DNA of 25,904 nt from CAYYOS01 sp964473355 (lineage in GTDB: Bacteria > Pseudomonadota > Gammaproteobacteria > Burkholderiales > REEB80): assembly GCA_964473355.1 (NCBI GenBank), contig CAYYOS010000015.1:1-25904 (forward strand). The letters are read 5' to 3'. Made by a program: the position numbers and the translations under genes. The notes beneath the pieces were generated by a model. It did no database searches and was not told the DNA's origin. It saw only the letters and a list, made by a program, of their open reading frames with translations. How positions within the stretch are numbered: position 1 is the first letter of the stretch; each line of letters opens with the position of its first letter. Positions 1 to 8,290 of this stretch are shown piece after piece.

Positions 1-1589
1 GCTAGCGTGAACTGGTTAGCGTCGTTAATGCGATCGCCCCCGCTGAATTGATTTTCGGTAAACATTTGCGCCAAATTAAAATCCGTCTCGGCGCTGTCAA
101 AATTTGGGATGCGGCTTTGATCGCGATAGGGAATATATAAGTAGTAAAGCCGAGGCTCCAAAGTTTGGGTGTAGTCTTGACCCCGCCAGGTTGTAGCTTT
201 TTCAAAAAAAAGGCCGCTATCCACGCTTAAAATAGGCAAACCGCGAGTGGTGCGCGGCAGGTCCGGTTTATCCAGGTTATAGTGTGTGAAATGAAATCCT
301 ATTTTCGGGGTGATGTAGCCATAGCTGCGCGTAAAAGGGAAGCTGGCACTAGGATAAAAAATTAGGCGCTGGCCGCTGGGCAGGGTGGGGTGAGAGAAGT
401 TTACAAATTCCGAGGCCAGATTTAAATCAGTCGAAAGGTTTAGGCCACCCGGCTGAACATTGAGCTTGCTGCCGTTCAAAATGAGTTGCGGCATGCGGTG
501 ATAGGGCGGCACCACGGGCGCCAACGGGTCCTGCAAGGTCTGGAAACGTTGCAAACGTGCTTGAAAAAACCACGGTCCACCCACGTAGGACAACGAACCA
601 TCTTGGGGCAAATTGGTTTTAGAAGTATTGGCGATACGCGTGCTAAGATCGGTAAAGTAGGTGTGGTCAGAAACTTTTTGGTAATCAATGTTAGCTGACC
701 AACCCGAGCCAAAATCATGAATATGGCGCAGCGCTGTTGCGTAACGATCGGTTTCGGTAATGCGATCATTAGGCAGGTATTCGAGTTCTGCCTGGCCGCG
801 ATAGTTAAATCCCAGATAACGGAATTCTGAATTAAGTTGCAAGCCCCGCTTGCTTAATAAGCGCGGTGAAAAAGTCGCGTCCATATTAGGGGCAATATTC
901 CAATAATATGGGATGGTAATTTCCGCGCCCCCGCTATCCGAGCTACCGAACGTGGGTGCGAGCACGCCAGTTTTTCTTTGATCGTTTAACGAAAAAGTTA
1001 TCCAGGGCGTATAAAGCAGCGGCACCCCTTTAAAAACAATGCTGGCATTGTGCGCCGTGCCCACCTGGGTGCTGCGATTAATTTCCAACTCGCCCACGCG
1101 CAGGAACCAATCATCTTGGCCTATGCCACACGTAGTATAGGTGGCGTCGTGAAAACGCGTAACATCCGGCCCTTCAAACAGCATCTTACGGGCCTCACCG
1201 CGCGCGCTGCGCTGCGCTAACTGATATCGTGTATCGTTAAAATACCCAATACGGGTGTCTAGCGTTAAACGTAACTCGGGCCCGGTGATCACATCACCTT
1301 GTTGCTCTACCCTCACATTTCCAAAGGCGCGCACTTCATTTTTAGGCGGCTCATAAAATAATTGATCGGCGAAGAGTGCTTGGCCTTGCTTGCGTAACTC
1401 CACGCTACCCTTGGCTTCTAGTTCACGTTCGGCGTTTCCTTCTACACTATCCGCGCTTAAAAAAACGGGTACTTCGTTTTCGCTGGCCTTTCCGGGCGAA
1501 AGTGTAGTAGAAGGTTTGAGGGAAACGGGGGAATCTTCCGCGTGCACCAAAAACGCCATACACAGCAGTGAAAAAAGGAGAGAACGCAC
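1..1589 (-). CDS. lptD: LPS-assembly protein LptD, N-terminal part (cut by left edge)
   Basis: Outer-membrane beta-barrel of the Lpt machine that, with LptE, inserts lipopolysaccharide into the outer leaflet. About 529 residues are visible and the C-terminal barrel lies outside the window. A GTG start at 1589 gives a good signal peptide (MRSLLFSLLCMAFLVHA-E). The OstA/LptA-like periplasmic domain follows (about residues 40-130, with SADSVEGN and LFYEP). Next come the family-typical YTTCGIGQDDWFLRVGELE stretch (Cys154) and FKGVPLLYTPW, then alternating barrel strands. Translation was done by hand on the reverse strand. An upstream in-frame TTG at 1601 is possible but sits too close to the predicted transcription start. 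Only one cysteine follows the signal peptide in the visible part. The gene is divergent from amgK. Confidence 0.95.
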   Translation of the reverse strand, partial: MRSLLFSLLCMAFLVHAEDSPVSLKPSTTLSPGKASENEVPVFLSADSVEGNAERELEAKGSVELRKQGQALFADQLFYEPPKNEVRAFGNVRVEQQGDVITGPELRLTLDTRIGYFNDTRYQLAQRSARGEARKMLFEGPDVTRFHDATYTTCGIGQDDWFLRVGELEINRSTQVGTAHNASIVFKGVPLLYTPWITFSLNDQRKTGVLAPTFGSSDSGGAEITIPYYWNIAPNMDATFSPRLLSKRGLQLNSEFRYLGFNYRGQAELEYLPNDRITETDRYATALRHIHDFGSGWSANIDYQKVSDHTYFTDLSTRIANTSKTNLPQDGSLSYVGGPWFFQARLQRFQTLQDPLAPVVPPYHRMPQLILNGSKLNVQPGGLNLSTDLNLASEFVNFSHPTLPSGQRLIFYPSASFPFTRSYGYITPKIGFHFTHYNLDKPDLPRTTRGLPILSVDSGLFFEKATTWRGQDYTQTLEPRLYYLYIPYRDQSRIPNFDSAETDFNLAQMFTENQFSGGDRINDANQFTL

Positions 1590-1616
1590 GCACCAGTCCA
1601 ATAGGCAAAATTGCTT

Positions 1617-1646
1617 ATTATAAGATTTGTTTGCGATAAATGATAA
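1617..1646 (-). promoter_or_regulatory. Putative sigma70 promoter of lptD
   Basis: On the minus strand a perfect -10 hexamer TATAAT (1617-1622) lies 18 bases downstream of TTATCA (1641-1646; 4 of 6 matches to TTGACA). Transcription would begin near 1610, about 20 bases before the GTG start at 1589. This spacing is the main reason for choosing that start. Confidence 0.55.
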
Positions 1647-1677
1647 AATCAAAATTTTTAGCCCACCGAAAGCACTT

Positions 1678-2709
1678 TTGGACCGTAGCCTGACCCTCAC
1701 CGAATGGGTAGCAGATGTTCTTGGTCATTACGATTTTGCCCTGACGCCGGCTTCCAGCGATGCCAGTTTTCGTCGATATTTTCGTGTGGCGTTCGAGAAT
1801 ACCACGTTAATCGTAATGGATGCGCCTCCCGAGCAAGAAGATTGCGCGCCCTTCATAAAGGTAGCGCAACTGTTTTTGGAGGCGGGCGTAAATGTGCCAA
1901 AAGTGATCGCCCAAAACCTGCAGCAAGGCTTTTTGTTGCTTTCCGATTTAGGGCCAGTGACCTACCTCGCGGCGCTTGGGCCGAATAATGCCGACCAGTT
2001 ATACGACGAAGCGCTCGACGCTTTAATTAAAATTCAACTAGCCAGTCAGCCCAACGTCCTTGCCGACTACGATGAAGGCATGCTACGCCGGGAGATGGAA
2101 CTCTTTCCCGACTGGTATATTAAGCGGCGTCTGCAAATTAATTTAAGCGGTCCCCAACAACAATCCCTAACCGAAATCTTCAGCACCGTTAATGCGCGTG
2201 CACGGGCTCAAGGCCAAGTATTCGTACACAGAGACTACCATTCCCGTAATTTAATGCATACCAATCCGCAGCCGGGCGTTTTGGATTTTCAGGACGCCGT
2301 GTTTGGGCCGATCACCTACGATTTGGTTTCGCTATTTAAGGATGCCTACATCAGCTGGGAGGAGCAGCGCATTAAAATTTGGTGTGCCCGCTATTGGGAA
2401 AAAGCAAAAGCCAAACATTTGCCCGTTGCGCCGACTTTTGACATGTTTTATCGGGATTTTGAATGGATGGGTGTGCAACGTCACCTGAAAGTATTAGGAA
2501 TTTTTGCGCGCCTATATTATCGAGACGGCAAGCCGGCCTATCTTAAAGAAATGCCGAGAGTAATGAACTATTTAAAAGCGACATGCGAGCGGTATGACGA
2601 ACTGCATGATTTAAGCAACTTCTTGGATTTAATGGAAGATGGCGGGCAAGAGCAAATAACCCCCATTACACCTCTGTCTAATCGCGCAAAAAATGAGTCG
2701 GCGAGCTAA
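1678..2709 (+). CDS. amgK: N-acetylmuramate/N-acetylglucosamine kinase AmgK
   Basis: Aminoglycoside-phosphotransferase-fold kinase that phosphorylates MurNAc (and GlcNAc) at the anomeric carbon in the AmgK-MurU peptidoglycan recycling route. Visible motifs are the N-terminal SDASFRRYFRV, the catalytic loop HRDYHSRN (Asp186, counting from 1678) and the metal-binding DFQDA (Asp203). The length of 343 residues is normal. Start choice: the frame has no ATG near its beginning. TTG at 1678 places the SFRRYFR motif near residue 30, which I judge usual for the family. The frame stays open upstream to another TTG at 1627, which would add 17 unusual residues. The stop is 3 bases before murU. Assignment to AmgK rather than a generic phosphotransferase rests on the adjacent MurU. 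Confidence 0.88.
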   Translation: MDRSLTLTEWVADVLGHYDFALTPASSDASFRRYFRVAFENTTLIVMDAPPEQEDCAPFIKVAQLFLEAGVNVPKVIAQNLQQGFLLLSDLGPVTYLAALGPNNADQLYDEALDALIKIQLASQPNVLADYDEGMLRREMELFPDWYIKRRLQINLSGPQQQSLTEIFSTVNARARAQGQVFVHRDYHSRNLMHTNPQPGVLDFQDAVFGPITYDLVSLFKDAYISWEEQRIKIWCARYWEKAKAKHLPVAPTFDMFYRDFEWMGVQRHLKVLGIFARLYYRDGKPAYLKEMPRVMNYLKATCERYDELHDLSNFLDLMEDGGQEQITPITPLSNRAKNESAS

Positions 2710-2712
2710 CCC

Positions 2713-3408
2713 ATGCAGGCAATGATCTTAGCGGCCGGCCGCGGCGAGCGGTTGCGCCCCTTCACAGATCGCGTACCTAAGCCACTTTTGGAGGTTCGGG
2801 GTTTGCCGCTGATCGTCTGGCACATTCAAAATTTACGGCGTGCCGGTTTCCGAGAGATTGTTATCAACCATGCGCACTTAGGCGCGATGCTGGAATCCGA
2901 ATTGGGAGACGGTAGCAAATGGAGCGTTGCTATTCGCTATTCCGCGGAATCGCAGGCGCTGGAGACGGCGGGCGGTATTGCCTACGCATTGCCTTTATTA
3001 AAGCCGCAACCATTTTTGGTGGTCAATGGCGATATATTTTGTGATTTTGATTTCTCCCGGGCGGCAACGATAAATTTAGGCATGCATACCGCGCATCTCG
3101 TGTTGGTGGATAACCCCGCGCATAACTTAAACGGGGATTTCGCTTTAGATAATGGCAAGGTGCGAACAAACGGCTCGCCCATGTTGACCTTTAGCGGTAT
3201 TGCGGTTTACCGGCCCGAATTTTTTAACGGCATTGTTCGCGGCGAGAAGGCCAAGTTAAGCCCCCTGTTGAGGGCAGCGATGGCTAGTGAACATATCGGA
3301 GGTGAGCATTTTTCGGGGGTATGGTTAGACGTGGGTACGCCGGAACGGCTAGCAGAGATCAATAACACCAAAGAATTATGGACACCGGCGCAGTCGAACG
3401 CGCAATAA
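2713..3408 (+). CDS. murU: N-acetylmuramate alpha-1-phosphate uridylyltransferase MurU
   Basis: Nucleotidyltransferase converting MurNAc-1-phosphate plus UTP to UDP-MurNAc, the step after AmgK; cytoplasmic. The signature LAAGRGERLRPFTDRVPKPL spans residues 6-25, with the activating Lys at 23. VNGDIF (residues 104-109) holds the metal-binding Asp, and the C-terminal WLDVGTPERL is typical of sugar-1-phosphate nucleotidyltransferases. At 231 residues it is the short form, without an acyltransferase or hexapeptide tail, as expected for MurU and unlike GlmU or RfbA. It begins 3 bases after amgK. Its last 31 bases overlap the start of the next gene, suggesting translational coupling. The pair lets MurNAc bypass the MurA step that fosfomycin blocks (known for the pathway, inferred here). 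Confidence 0.9.
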   Translation: MQAMILAAGRGERLRPFTDRVPKPLLEVRGLPLIVWHIQNLRRAGFREIVINHAHLGAMLESELGDGSKWSVAIRYSAESQALETAGGIAYALPLLKPQPFLVVNGDIFCDFDFSRAATINLGMHTAHLVLVDNPAHNLNGDFALDNGKVRTNGSPMLTFSGIAVYRPEFFNGIVRGEKAKLSPLLRAAMASEHIGGEHFSGVWLDVGTPERLAEINNTKELWTPAQSNAQ

Positions 3409-3812
3409 CGCTGGACCCAGAGTGGGTTAAACAACTTAGAGAAACCTGGGTGCAGCTTATGACGCTGGCCGTTTGGGGTGATGTTAAATCATCGCGCTTA
3501 GGGGCGTTGCCGAAATTTCGCAAACGCCTGCTAGAAGTAGGGGAACGATTGCGATCCTTAACTGCCAATCGAGATTGGATACCACACCCCAGGGAGCAAT
3601 TGAAAAATGCTTTGGCATCTTCTTTTAATTTAAAAGATTGTTTACTGCAAATGGAGCGAAGCGCCCAAGATGTCGACAGCGGGACTGAATTGTCGACTTT
3701 GTCCGAACAGCTTTTGCGCCTACATAATTTATTAATGGAGCCCCTTGCCCAGCTCGAAATTTGCTGGGCAAGCTTGCTAGAAACCCAATACCATGACGAA
3801 GCCCTTGAATAA
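3378..3812 (+). CDS. Unrecognised 144-residue protein between murU and pepP
   Basis: I do not recognise the family. The protein is soluble, with no signal peptide or membrane segment. It is rich in Leu, Glu, Arg and Gln and probably largely helical; a heptad-like run of Leu occupies residues 100-135 (STLSEQLLRLHNLL). The ATG at 3378 lies inside murU (31-base overlap) and lacks a clear ribosome binding site, so translation is probably coupled; an internal ATG at 3459 is the alternative. The 3' end overlaps the pepP start by 20 bases. Continuous packing on both sides argues for a real gene. An oligomerising or partner-binding role is conceivable but nothing in the sequence proves it. Confidence 0.65.
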   Translation: MDTGAVERAITLDPEWVKQLRETWVQLMTLAVWGDVKSSRLGALPKFRKRLLEVGERLRSLTANRDWIPHPREQLKNALASSFNLKDCLLQMERSAQDVDSGTELSTLSEQLLRLHNLLMEPLAQLEICWASLLETQYHDEALE

Positions 3813-5118
3813 AACCAATAACGCGGAGTTTGTCCGGCGCCGAACTAAGCTCGCTGAACTCATGCAAGCCGGTATTGCCATTATTCCTACCGCTACTGAA
3901 AAAATTCGCAATCGCGATAGCCATTTCCCATTTCGTTTTGATAGTTACTTTTATTATCTTACTGGTTTTACCGAGCCGGACGCTGTCTTAGTTGTCATCG
4001 CTGGAAAAACGCCGCAAAGCATACTGTTTTGCCGAGATAAAGATCCCGAGCGAGAAATTTGGGATGGCTACCGCTTCGGGCCAGAGGTTGCGCGTACCAC
4101 GTTTGCCTTTGATGATGCCTTTACTATTAGCGAATTGGAACAAAAAATTCCCACCCTGTTGGCTAATCAGCCTTCTTTGAGTTATGCGGTCGGCATGGAT
4201 CCGAGCTGGGATAGCAAGATACTGGGCTGGTTAAATCAGGTACGCGTACTGGCCAGAACCGGTGTTAAAGCGCCGGGTTTAATCCGCGACGTGCGTATTT
4301 GGCTGGATGAGATGCGTCTATTTAAGTCCGCTGACGAGTTAGCCCACATGCGCCGTGCCGCGGCTATTTCTGGCGGGGCTCACTGCCGCGCGATGCAGGG
4401 TGCCGCTGACGCGCAGTTTGAGTATGAGATCGAAGCCGGGCTGTTGCATGAATTTCGCGCCAACGGCGCTGACGCGCCCGCTTATTCGCCTATCGTCGCC
4501 GCGGGTGCCAATGCTTGCGTGCTGCATTATGTTGATAACAACGCGGCGCTGCACAAGGGTGAGCTATTGTTAATCGACGCCGGATGTGAAGTAGCGGGAT
4601 ACGCTGCCGACATCACGCGCACGTTTCCGATCAACGGCAAATTCAGTGCTGCGCAGAAATCTGTCTACGAAATTGTGCTTGCTGCCCAGGCTGCAGCAAT
4701 TGCGGAGTCTAAGCCCGGCGCCTCCTGGGAGGCGCCACACCTCGCGGCGGTAGCAGTCATCGCCCAAGGGATAAAAGATCTAGGGCTTTGCAAGCACAGC
4801 GTAACGGACATTATCGAAGGCGAGTTGTACAAACGTTTTTATATGCATCGCACCGGGCACTGGCTGGGGTTGGACGTACATGATGTCGGTGACTACAAAA
4901 AGCAAGACGTGTGGCGCAAACTTGAACCCGGTATGACATTAACAGTGGAGCCCGGTCTATATATAAGGCCAGGGCCGGATGTGCCCGAAGCATTTTGGAA
5001 TATTGGCGTGCGTATAGAAGATGACGTGCTGATTACTGACAGTGGCAATGAAGTGCTCACGGAACTTGCGCCTAAAAGCATTGAGGCCATTGAAGCGTTA
5101 ATGCGTGGTGGTGCATGA
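3793..5118 (+). CDS. pepP: Xaa-Pro aminopeptidase (aminopeptidase P, M24B)
   Basis: Cytoplasmic dimanganese peptidase that removes an N-terminal residue preceding proline. The N-terminal AMP_N domain covers about residues 10-140 (with YLTGFTEPDAVLV), followed by the pita-bread catalytic domain. All five metal ligands are visible: Asp262 (LIDAGCE), Asp273 (AADITRTFP), His356 (HRTGHWLGLDVHD), Glu386 (TVEPGLYI) and Glu409 (RIEDDV). These positions lie within a few residues of those of E. coli PepP, and the length of 441 matches. The start overlaps the preceding gene by 20 bases. The stop overlaps ubiH in an ATGA. The pepP-ubiH order is common in proteobacteria. Confidence 0.96.
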   Translation: MTKPLNKTNNAEFVRRRTKLAELMQAGIAIIPTATEKIRNRDSHFPFRFDSYFYYLTGFTEPDAVLVVIAGKTPQSILFCRDKDPEREIWDGYRFGPEVARTTFAFDDAFTISELEQKIPTLLANQPSLSYAVGMDPSWDSKILGWLNQVRVLARTGVKAPGLIRDVRIWLDEMRLFKSADELAHMRRAAAISGGAHCRAMQGAADAQFEYEIEAGLLHEFRANGADAPAYSPIVAAGANACVLHYVDNNAALHKGELLLIDAGCEVAGYAADITRTFPINGKFSAAQKSVYEIVLAAQAAAIAESKPGASWEAPHLAAVAVIAQGIKDLGLCKHSVTDIIEGELYKRFYMHRTGHWLGLDVHDVGDYKKQDVWRKLEPGMTLTVEPGLYIRPGPDVPEAFWNIGVRIEDDVLITDSGNEVLTELAPKSIEAIEALMRGGA

Positions 5119-6269
5119 ACCACTTCGACGTCATTATTGTAGGCGCAGGCCCGGTTGGGGCGACGTTGGCGCTGGCATTGCCGGATAATGGTTTACGCGT
5201 GGGTATACTGGAAGCACGGCAAGATACGGCTCATGGGGAGGACACGCGTACCTTGGCTTTGTCTTATGGCAGCAAGCTAATTTTGCAGCGTCTAAACATT
5301 TGGCCGCAATTAATAAATCCAACACCGATACACAGCATCCACATTTCGCAACGCGGCAGCTGGGGGCGCGCACTATTAAAAGCCAGCGAAGTGACGGTGC
5401 CTGCTCTTGGATATGTGGTGGGCTACGAGGCATTGCAAAATGTCACCCATGAAGCGCTGCAGCGGAAAAACATCTTTTATCTAAAAGGTGCGGCGGTCAG
5501 TAGAACCTTAGCGACGCGAGCTTTTAGAGAGGTAACGTACAGCTATCAAGGACGCAGTGAGATCGCGACCGCCCGACTTGTGGTGCTGGCCGACGGCGGG
5601 CGAGCCCTACGGGGCGCGCAGCCCCAAGTGTCTCGCTCGCGGGATTATCAGCAAAGTGCTCTCGTAGCCAATGTGAAAACTAACATCCCCCATACAAATC
5701 GCGCGTTTGAACGCTTTACGCCTGAAGGCCCGGTAGCTTTGTTGCCCATCGATGAAGGTTATGCTTTGGTATGGGTGGCGCCCAAGGAAAAAATTGTCGG
5801 GCTATTGCAATTGTCTGATGCGGATTTTCTCGACATGCTGCTCCAGCATTTTGGGGCACGCGTGGGTAATTTTGTCGGGGTAAGCAAACGCGCGAGTTTT
5901 GCCTTGAGCCTGAGTTACACCAAACCCGCTACGACCGAACGTCTCGCATTAATAGGCAATGCGGCCCAAACCTTGCATCCGGTAGCAGGACAGGGTTTTA
6001 ATTTGGGCATTCGCGATGCCTATGAATTGAGCTCGCAAATCGCTACGAGTCGCCCCGAAGAAGTTGGCAGCGATGCGATGTTGAAGCAATACAGTCGCTC
6101 GCGGACCCGCGACGCAGGCACAAGTATTTTATTTACCGACGCCTTGGTACGTTTATTTTCCAATAACTATCCATTGCTGTCGCTAGGGCGTAGCTTAGGC
6201 TTAAGCTTGCTGGATAACCTTCCTGGAGCGAAACATTATCTATCCCGAAAAATGATGCTAGGCAACTAA
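5115..6269 (+). CDS. ubiH: UbiH-type FAD-dependent ubiquinone-biosynthesis hydroxylase
   Basis: Flavin monooxygenase that hydroxylates the ring of a ubiquinone precursor (2-octaprenyl-6-methoxyphenol in E. coli). The FAD-binding GxGxxG is VGAGPVG at residues 9-15. A DG motif is present (LADGG). The second FAD motif reads GNAAQTLHPVAGQGFNLG from residue 281; the Asn in place of the usual Asp of GDAAH is characteristic of UbiH. Length is 384. It starts in an ATGA overlap with pepP and ends in a TAATG overlap with the next hydroxylase, so the three are almost certainly co-translated. Exact ring-position specificity cannot be read from the sequence. Confidence 0.92.
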   Translation: MNHFDVIIVGAGPVGATLALALPDNGLRVGILEARQDTAHGEDTRTLALSYGSKLILQRLNIWPQLINPTPIHSIHISQRGSWGRALLKASEVTVPALGYVVGYEALQNVTHEALQRKNIFYLKGAAVSRTLATRAFREVTYSYQGRSEIATARLVVLADGGRALRGAQPQVSRSRDYQQSALVANVKTNIPHTNRAFERFTPEGPVALLPIDEGYALVWVAPKEKIVGLLQLSDADFLDMLLQHFGARVGNFVGVSKRASFALSLSYTKPATTERLALIGNAAQTLHPVAGQGFNLGIRDAYELSSQIATSRPEEVGSDAMLKQYSRSRTRDAGTSILFTDALVRLFSNNYPLLSLGRSLGLSLLDNLPGAKHYLSRKMMLGN

Positions 6270-7432
6270 TGCAAAAAGATGTCGTTATTTATGGCGGCGG
6301 CATAGTGGGTGGTGCCTTAGCGCTTGCGCTAAGAGATACGAATTTATCCTTGGCCATCGTCGAGGCACATCCACCTCCTTTGTTGTGCGACCCGCTCATC
6401 TGGGATACTCGGCTTTTTGCGGTCAGCCCGGGTTCCGCCGAATGGCTGGATCAATTAGGAATTTGGCCCCGAGATACGGCACGGATCCAAAACATTCAAA
6501 AAATGGAAGTGTGGGGCGACGACCAGCGGGCGTCGATCACATTTGACGCTTACGACATAGCGTTGCCAGGCCTGGGGTTTATTGTTGAGGCCAGCCTACT
6601 GCGAAACGCGATTTGGCGTTTTCTGCAAGAACAAGACAACTTAGAAGTAATATGCCCGGCCGTAGGCACGGACTTAGCTATCAATCCGGACGCCGCCCAT
6701 CTAACCCTTAGCGACAGCCGAGAGATTCAGGCCAGGCTTTTGGTAGGTGCCGATGGCGCGGAATCGTGGGTGCGGAGCAAGTCGGGATTGGCCGCGAAAA
6801 GCTGGCCGTATAACCACGCCGGTATCGTTGCGAATTTGCAGTGCGCGAAGAACCATGAAGGCGTCGCCCGGCAGTGGTTTCAAAAAAGTGGCGTATTGGC
6901 TTGGCTACCCATGCCTAACAATCATGTCTCGATTGTCTGGGCGGTACCCCAAACCAAAGCCGACGCATTGATGGCGCTCGCCGATGCTGACTTTGCGGGT
7001 GCTTGCCAGGAAGCGGGCCACCAAAGCTTGGGCGCGATGCAATTAAAAAGCGGCCGCCAAGCTTTCCCCTTAAAACTCACCAGCTTATCGCGGACTGTGC
7101 GGCCGCGCATCGCGTTGATAGGGGATGCCGCGCACAATATTCATCCTTTAGCGGGGCAGGGCATTAATTTAGGCTTTCGCGACGCCCGAGTCTTAGCACA
7201 AAAACTCCACACTCGCCCAGCGGCTCAAGATTGCGGCGATTATTTAATGTTGCGCCGCTATGAACGCAGCCGCCGCGAAGATGTCTTAGCTACGCAATTG
7301 CTCACCCATGGATTACAAAAATTATTTGCTACGCAACTGCCGGGCTTAGCTTTTTTAAGAAATCAAGGCCTCGCGTTTACCGATAAACAAACCTGGTTTA
7401 AAACCCGCCTAATGCGTCACGCCATTAGTTAG
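6269..7432 (+). CDS. Second UbiH/UbiF/UbiI-family ubiquinone hydroxylase
   Basis: Paralogue of the preceding enzyme, 387 residues: FAD-binding YGGGIVGGAL near the N-terminus, LVGADGAES (DG motif) in the middle and GDAAHNIHPLAGQGINLGF from residue 285. The segment KMEVWGD followed by GLGFIVEASLLR is typical of the UbiH/UbiF/COQ6 family. It shares one base (TAATG) with ubiH. Proteobacteria use different sets (UbiF, UbiI, UbiL, UbiM) for the remaining ring hydroxylations. Which one this is cannot be settled by eye, so no symbol is given. The tandem pair suggests that at least two of the three ring hydroxylations are encoded here. Confidence 0.88.
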   Translation: MQKDVVIYGGGIVGGALALALRDTNLSLAIVEAHPPPLLCDPLIWDTRLFAVSPGSAEWLDQLGIWPRDTARIQNIQKMEVWGDDQRASITFDAYDIALPGLGFIVEASLLRNAIWRFLQEQDNLEVICPAVGTDLAINPDAAHLTLSDSREIQARLLVGADGAESWVRSKSGLAAKSWPYNHAGIVANLQCAKNHEGVARQWFQKSGVLAWLPMPNNHVSIVWAVPQTKADALMALADADFAGACQEAGHQSLGAMQLKSGRQAFPLKLTSLSRTVRPRIALIGDAAHNIHPLAGQGINLGFRDARVLAQKLHTRPAAQDCGDYLMLRRYERSRREDVLATQLLTHGLQKLFATQLPGLAFLRNQGLAFTDKQTWFKTRLMRHAIS

Positions 7433-7448
7433 CTAAATAGGAAATGTA

Positions 7449-8159
7449 ATGAAATTAACTGTTGTTGTGATTTTGTTTTGTTCCATGCATATGACTGCCT
7501 GGGCCGATGAAGCTTCGGTAAAAAAGGCTTTTATACAAAAATTTCCCGGCGCCAATGTCACGAGCGTAACGCGCGTACCGTTTAAGGGTTTATATGAAGT
7601 GTATGTGGAAGACCAAATCGTCTATACCGACGATGCGGTAAGCTACCTTTTGGCCGGGAGTTTAATTAACGCCACCACCAAACAAAATCTCACTAGCTTG
7701 CGCATGCAAAAACTTAGCGCCATCAATTTTGATAGCTTGCCTTTGCAGTCCGCCATTAAAGTTGTTCGCGGCAACGGCAAGCGGAAACTCGCCGTGTTTT
7801 CCGACCCCGATTGTCCCTACTGCAAAAAATTAGAAGAAGACTTACAGCATGTGAATAACATAACGGTGTATACCTTTTTGTATCCCATTGAAGGCTTGCA
7901 CCCGGGGGCAACGGAAAAAGCCAAAGCGGTCTGGTGCGCTCCAGATCGCGTTAAGGCCTGGGATGATTTAATGTTATCTGGCATCGCGCCGAAATCGGGC
8001 GCTAACTGTGAAACACCCGTGCCAGCAATCGTTGCTCTAGGACAGAAGCTGAGAATATCCGGCACCCCCACGATGGTATTTGCCAATGGGCAACGTGTCT
8101 CCGGCGCGGTGCCGGCGTCACAAATCGAAAAACTACTGGAGATGTCCGCCGGAAAGTAG
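7449..8159 (+). CDS. dsbC: Periplasmic thiol:disulfide interchange protein DsbC
   Basis: Disulfide isomerase of the periplasm that repairs wrongly paired cysteines and is kept reduced by DsbD. A signal peptide covers residues 1-19 (ending MTAWA, before DEAS). An N-terminal dimerisation domain follows (residues about 20-80, with GLYEVYV and YLLAG). The thioredoxin domain has CPYC at 122-125 and the cis-Pro loop SGTPTM (Pro207). A second cysteine pair, Cys163 and Cys187, corresponds to the structural pair of DsbC. Length is 236. AGGA lies 8 bases before the ATG, and the gap from the preceding gene is 16 bases, so it may be the last gene of the run. LptD, encoded at the window edge, is a known DsbC client in E. 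coli. Confidence 0.94.
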   Translation: MKLTVVVILFCSMHMTAWADEASVKKAFIQKFPGANVTSVTRVPFKGLYEVYVEDQIVYTDDAVSYLLAGSLINATTKQNLTSLRMQKLSAINFDSLPLQSAIKVVRGNGKRKLAVFSDPDCPYCKKLEEDLQHVNNITVYTFLYPIEGLHPGATEKAKAVWCAPDRVKAWDDLMLSGIAPKSGANCETPVPAIVALGQKLRISGTPTMVFANGQRVSGAVPASQIEKLLEMSAGK

Positions 8160-8238
8160 GTTTAGTTTTAGAAACGGCAGTTGCCGCTGCATATCTATAG
8201 CGAACAACCCCAAGGTCACTCCACTTAAGGATGCTCAA

Positions 8239-8260
8239 GCTCGCCAGCATAAAGGCGAGC
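8239..8260. terminator. Hairpin between convergent dsbC and GAF gene, possible weak terminator
   Basis: A 7-bp perfect stem (GCTCGCC and GGCGAGC) with an 8-base loop lies in the 131-base gap between convergent genes. Neither side has a strong T-tract, so it may slow transcription from both directions or may be an unrelated repeat. Confidence 0.3.
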
Positions 8261-8290
8261 CCGCTACTGCCCAATTGCTGTTTCTAGTTG

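Noticed and set aside
1390..1623. 77-codon plus-strand open frame
   Set aside because: Antisense to the signal peptide and N-terminal domain of lptD and lacks a recognisable motif.
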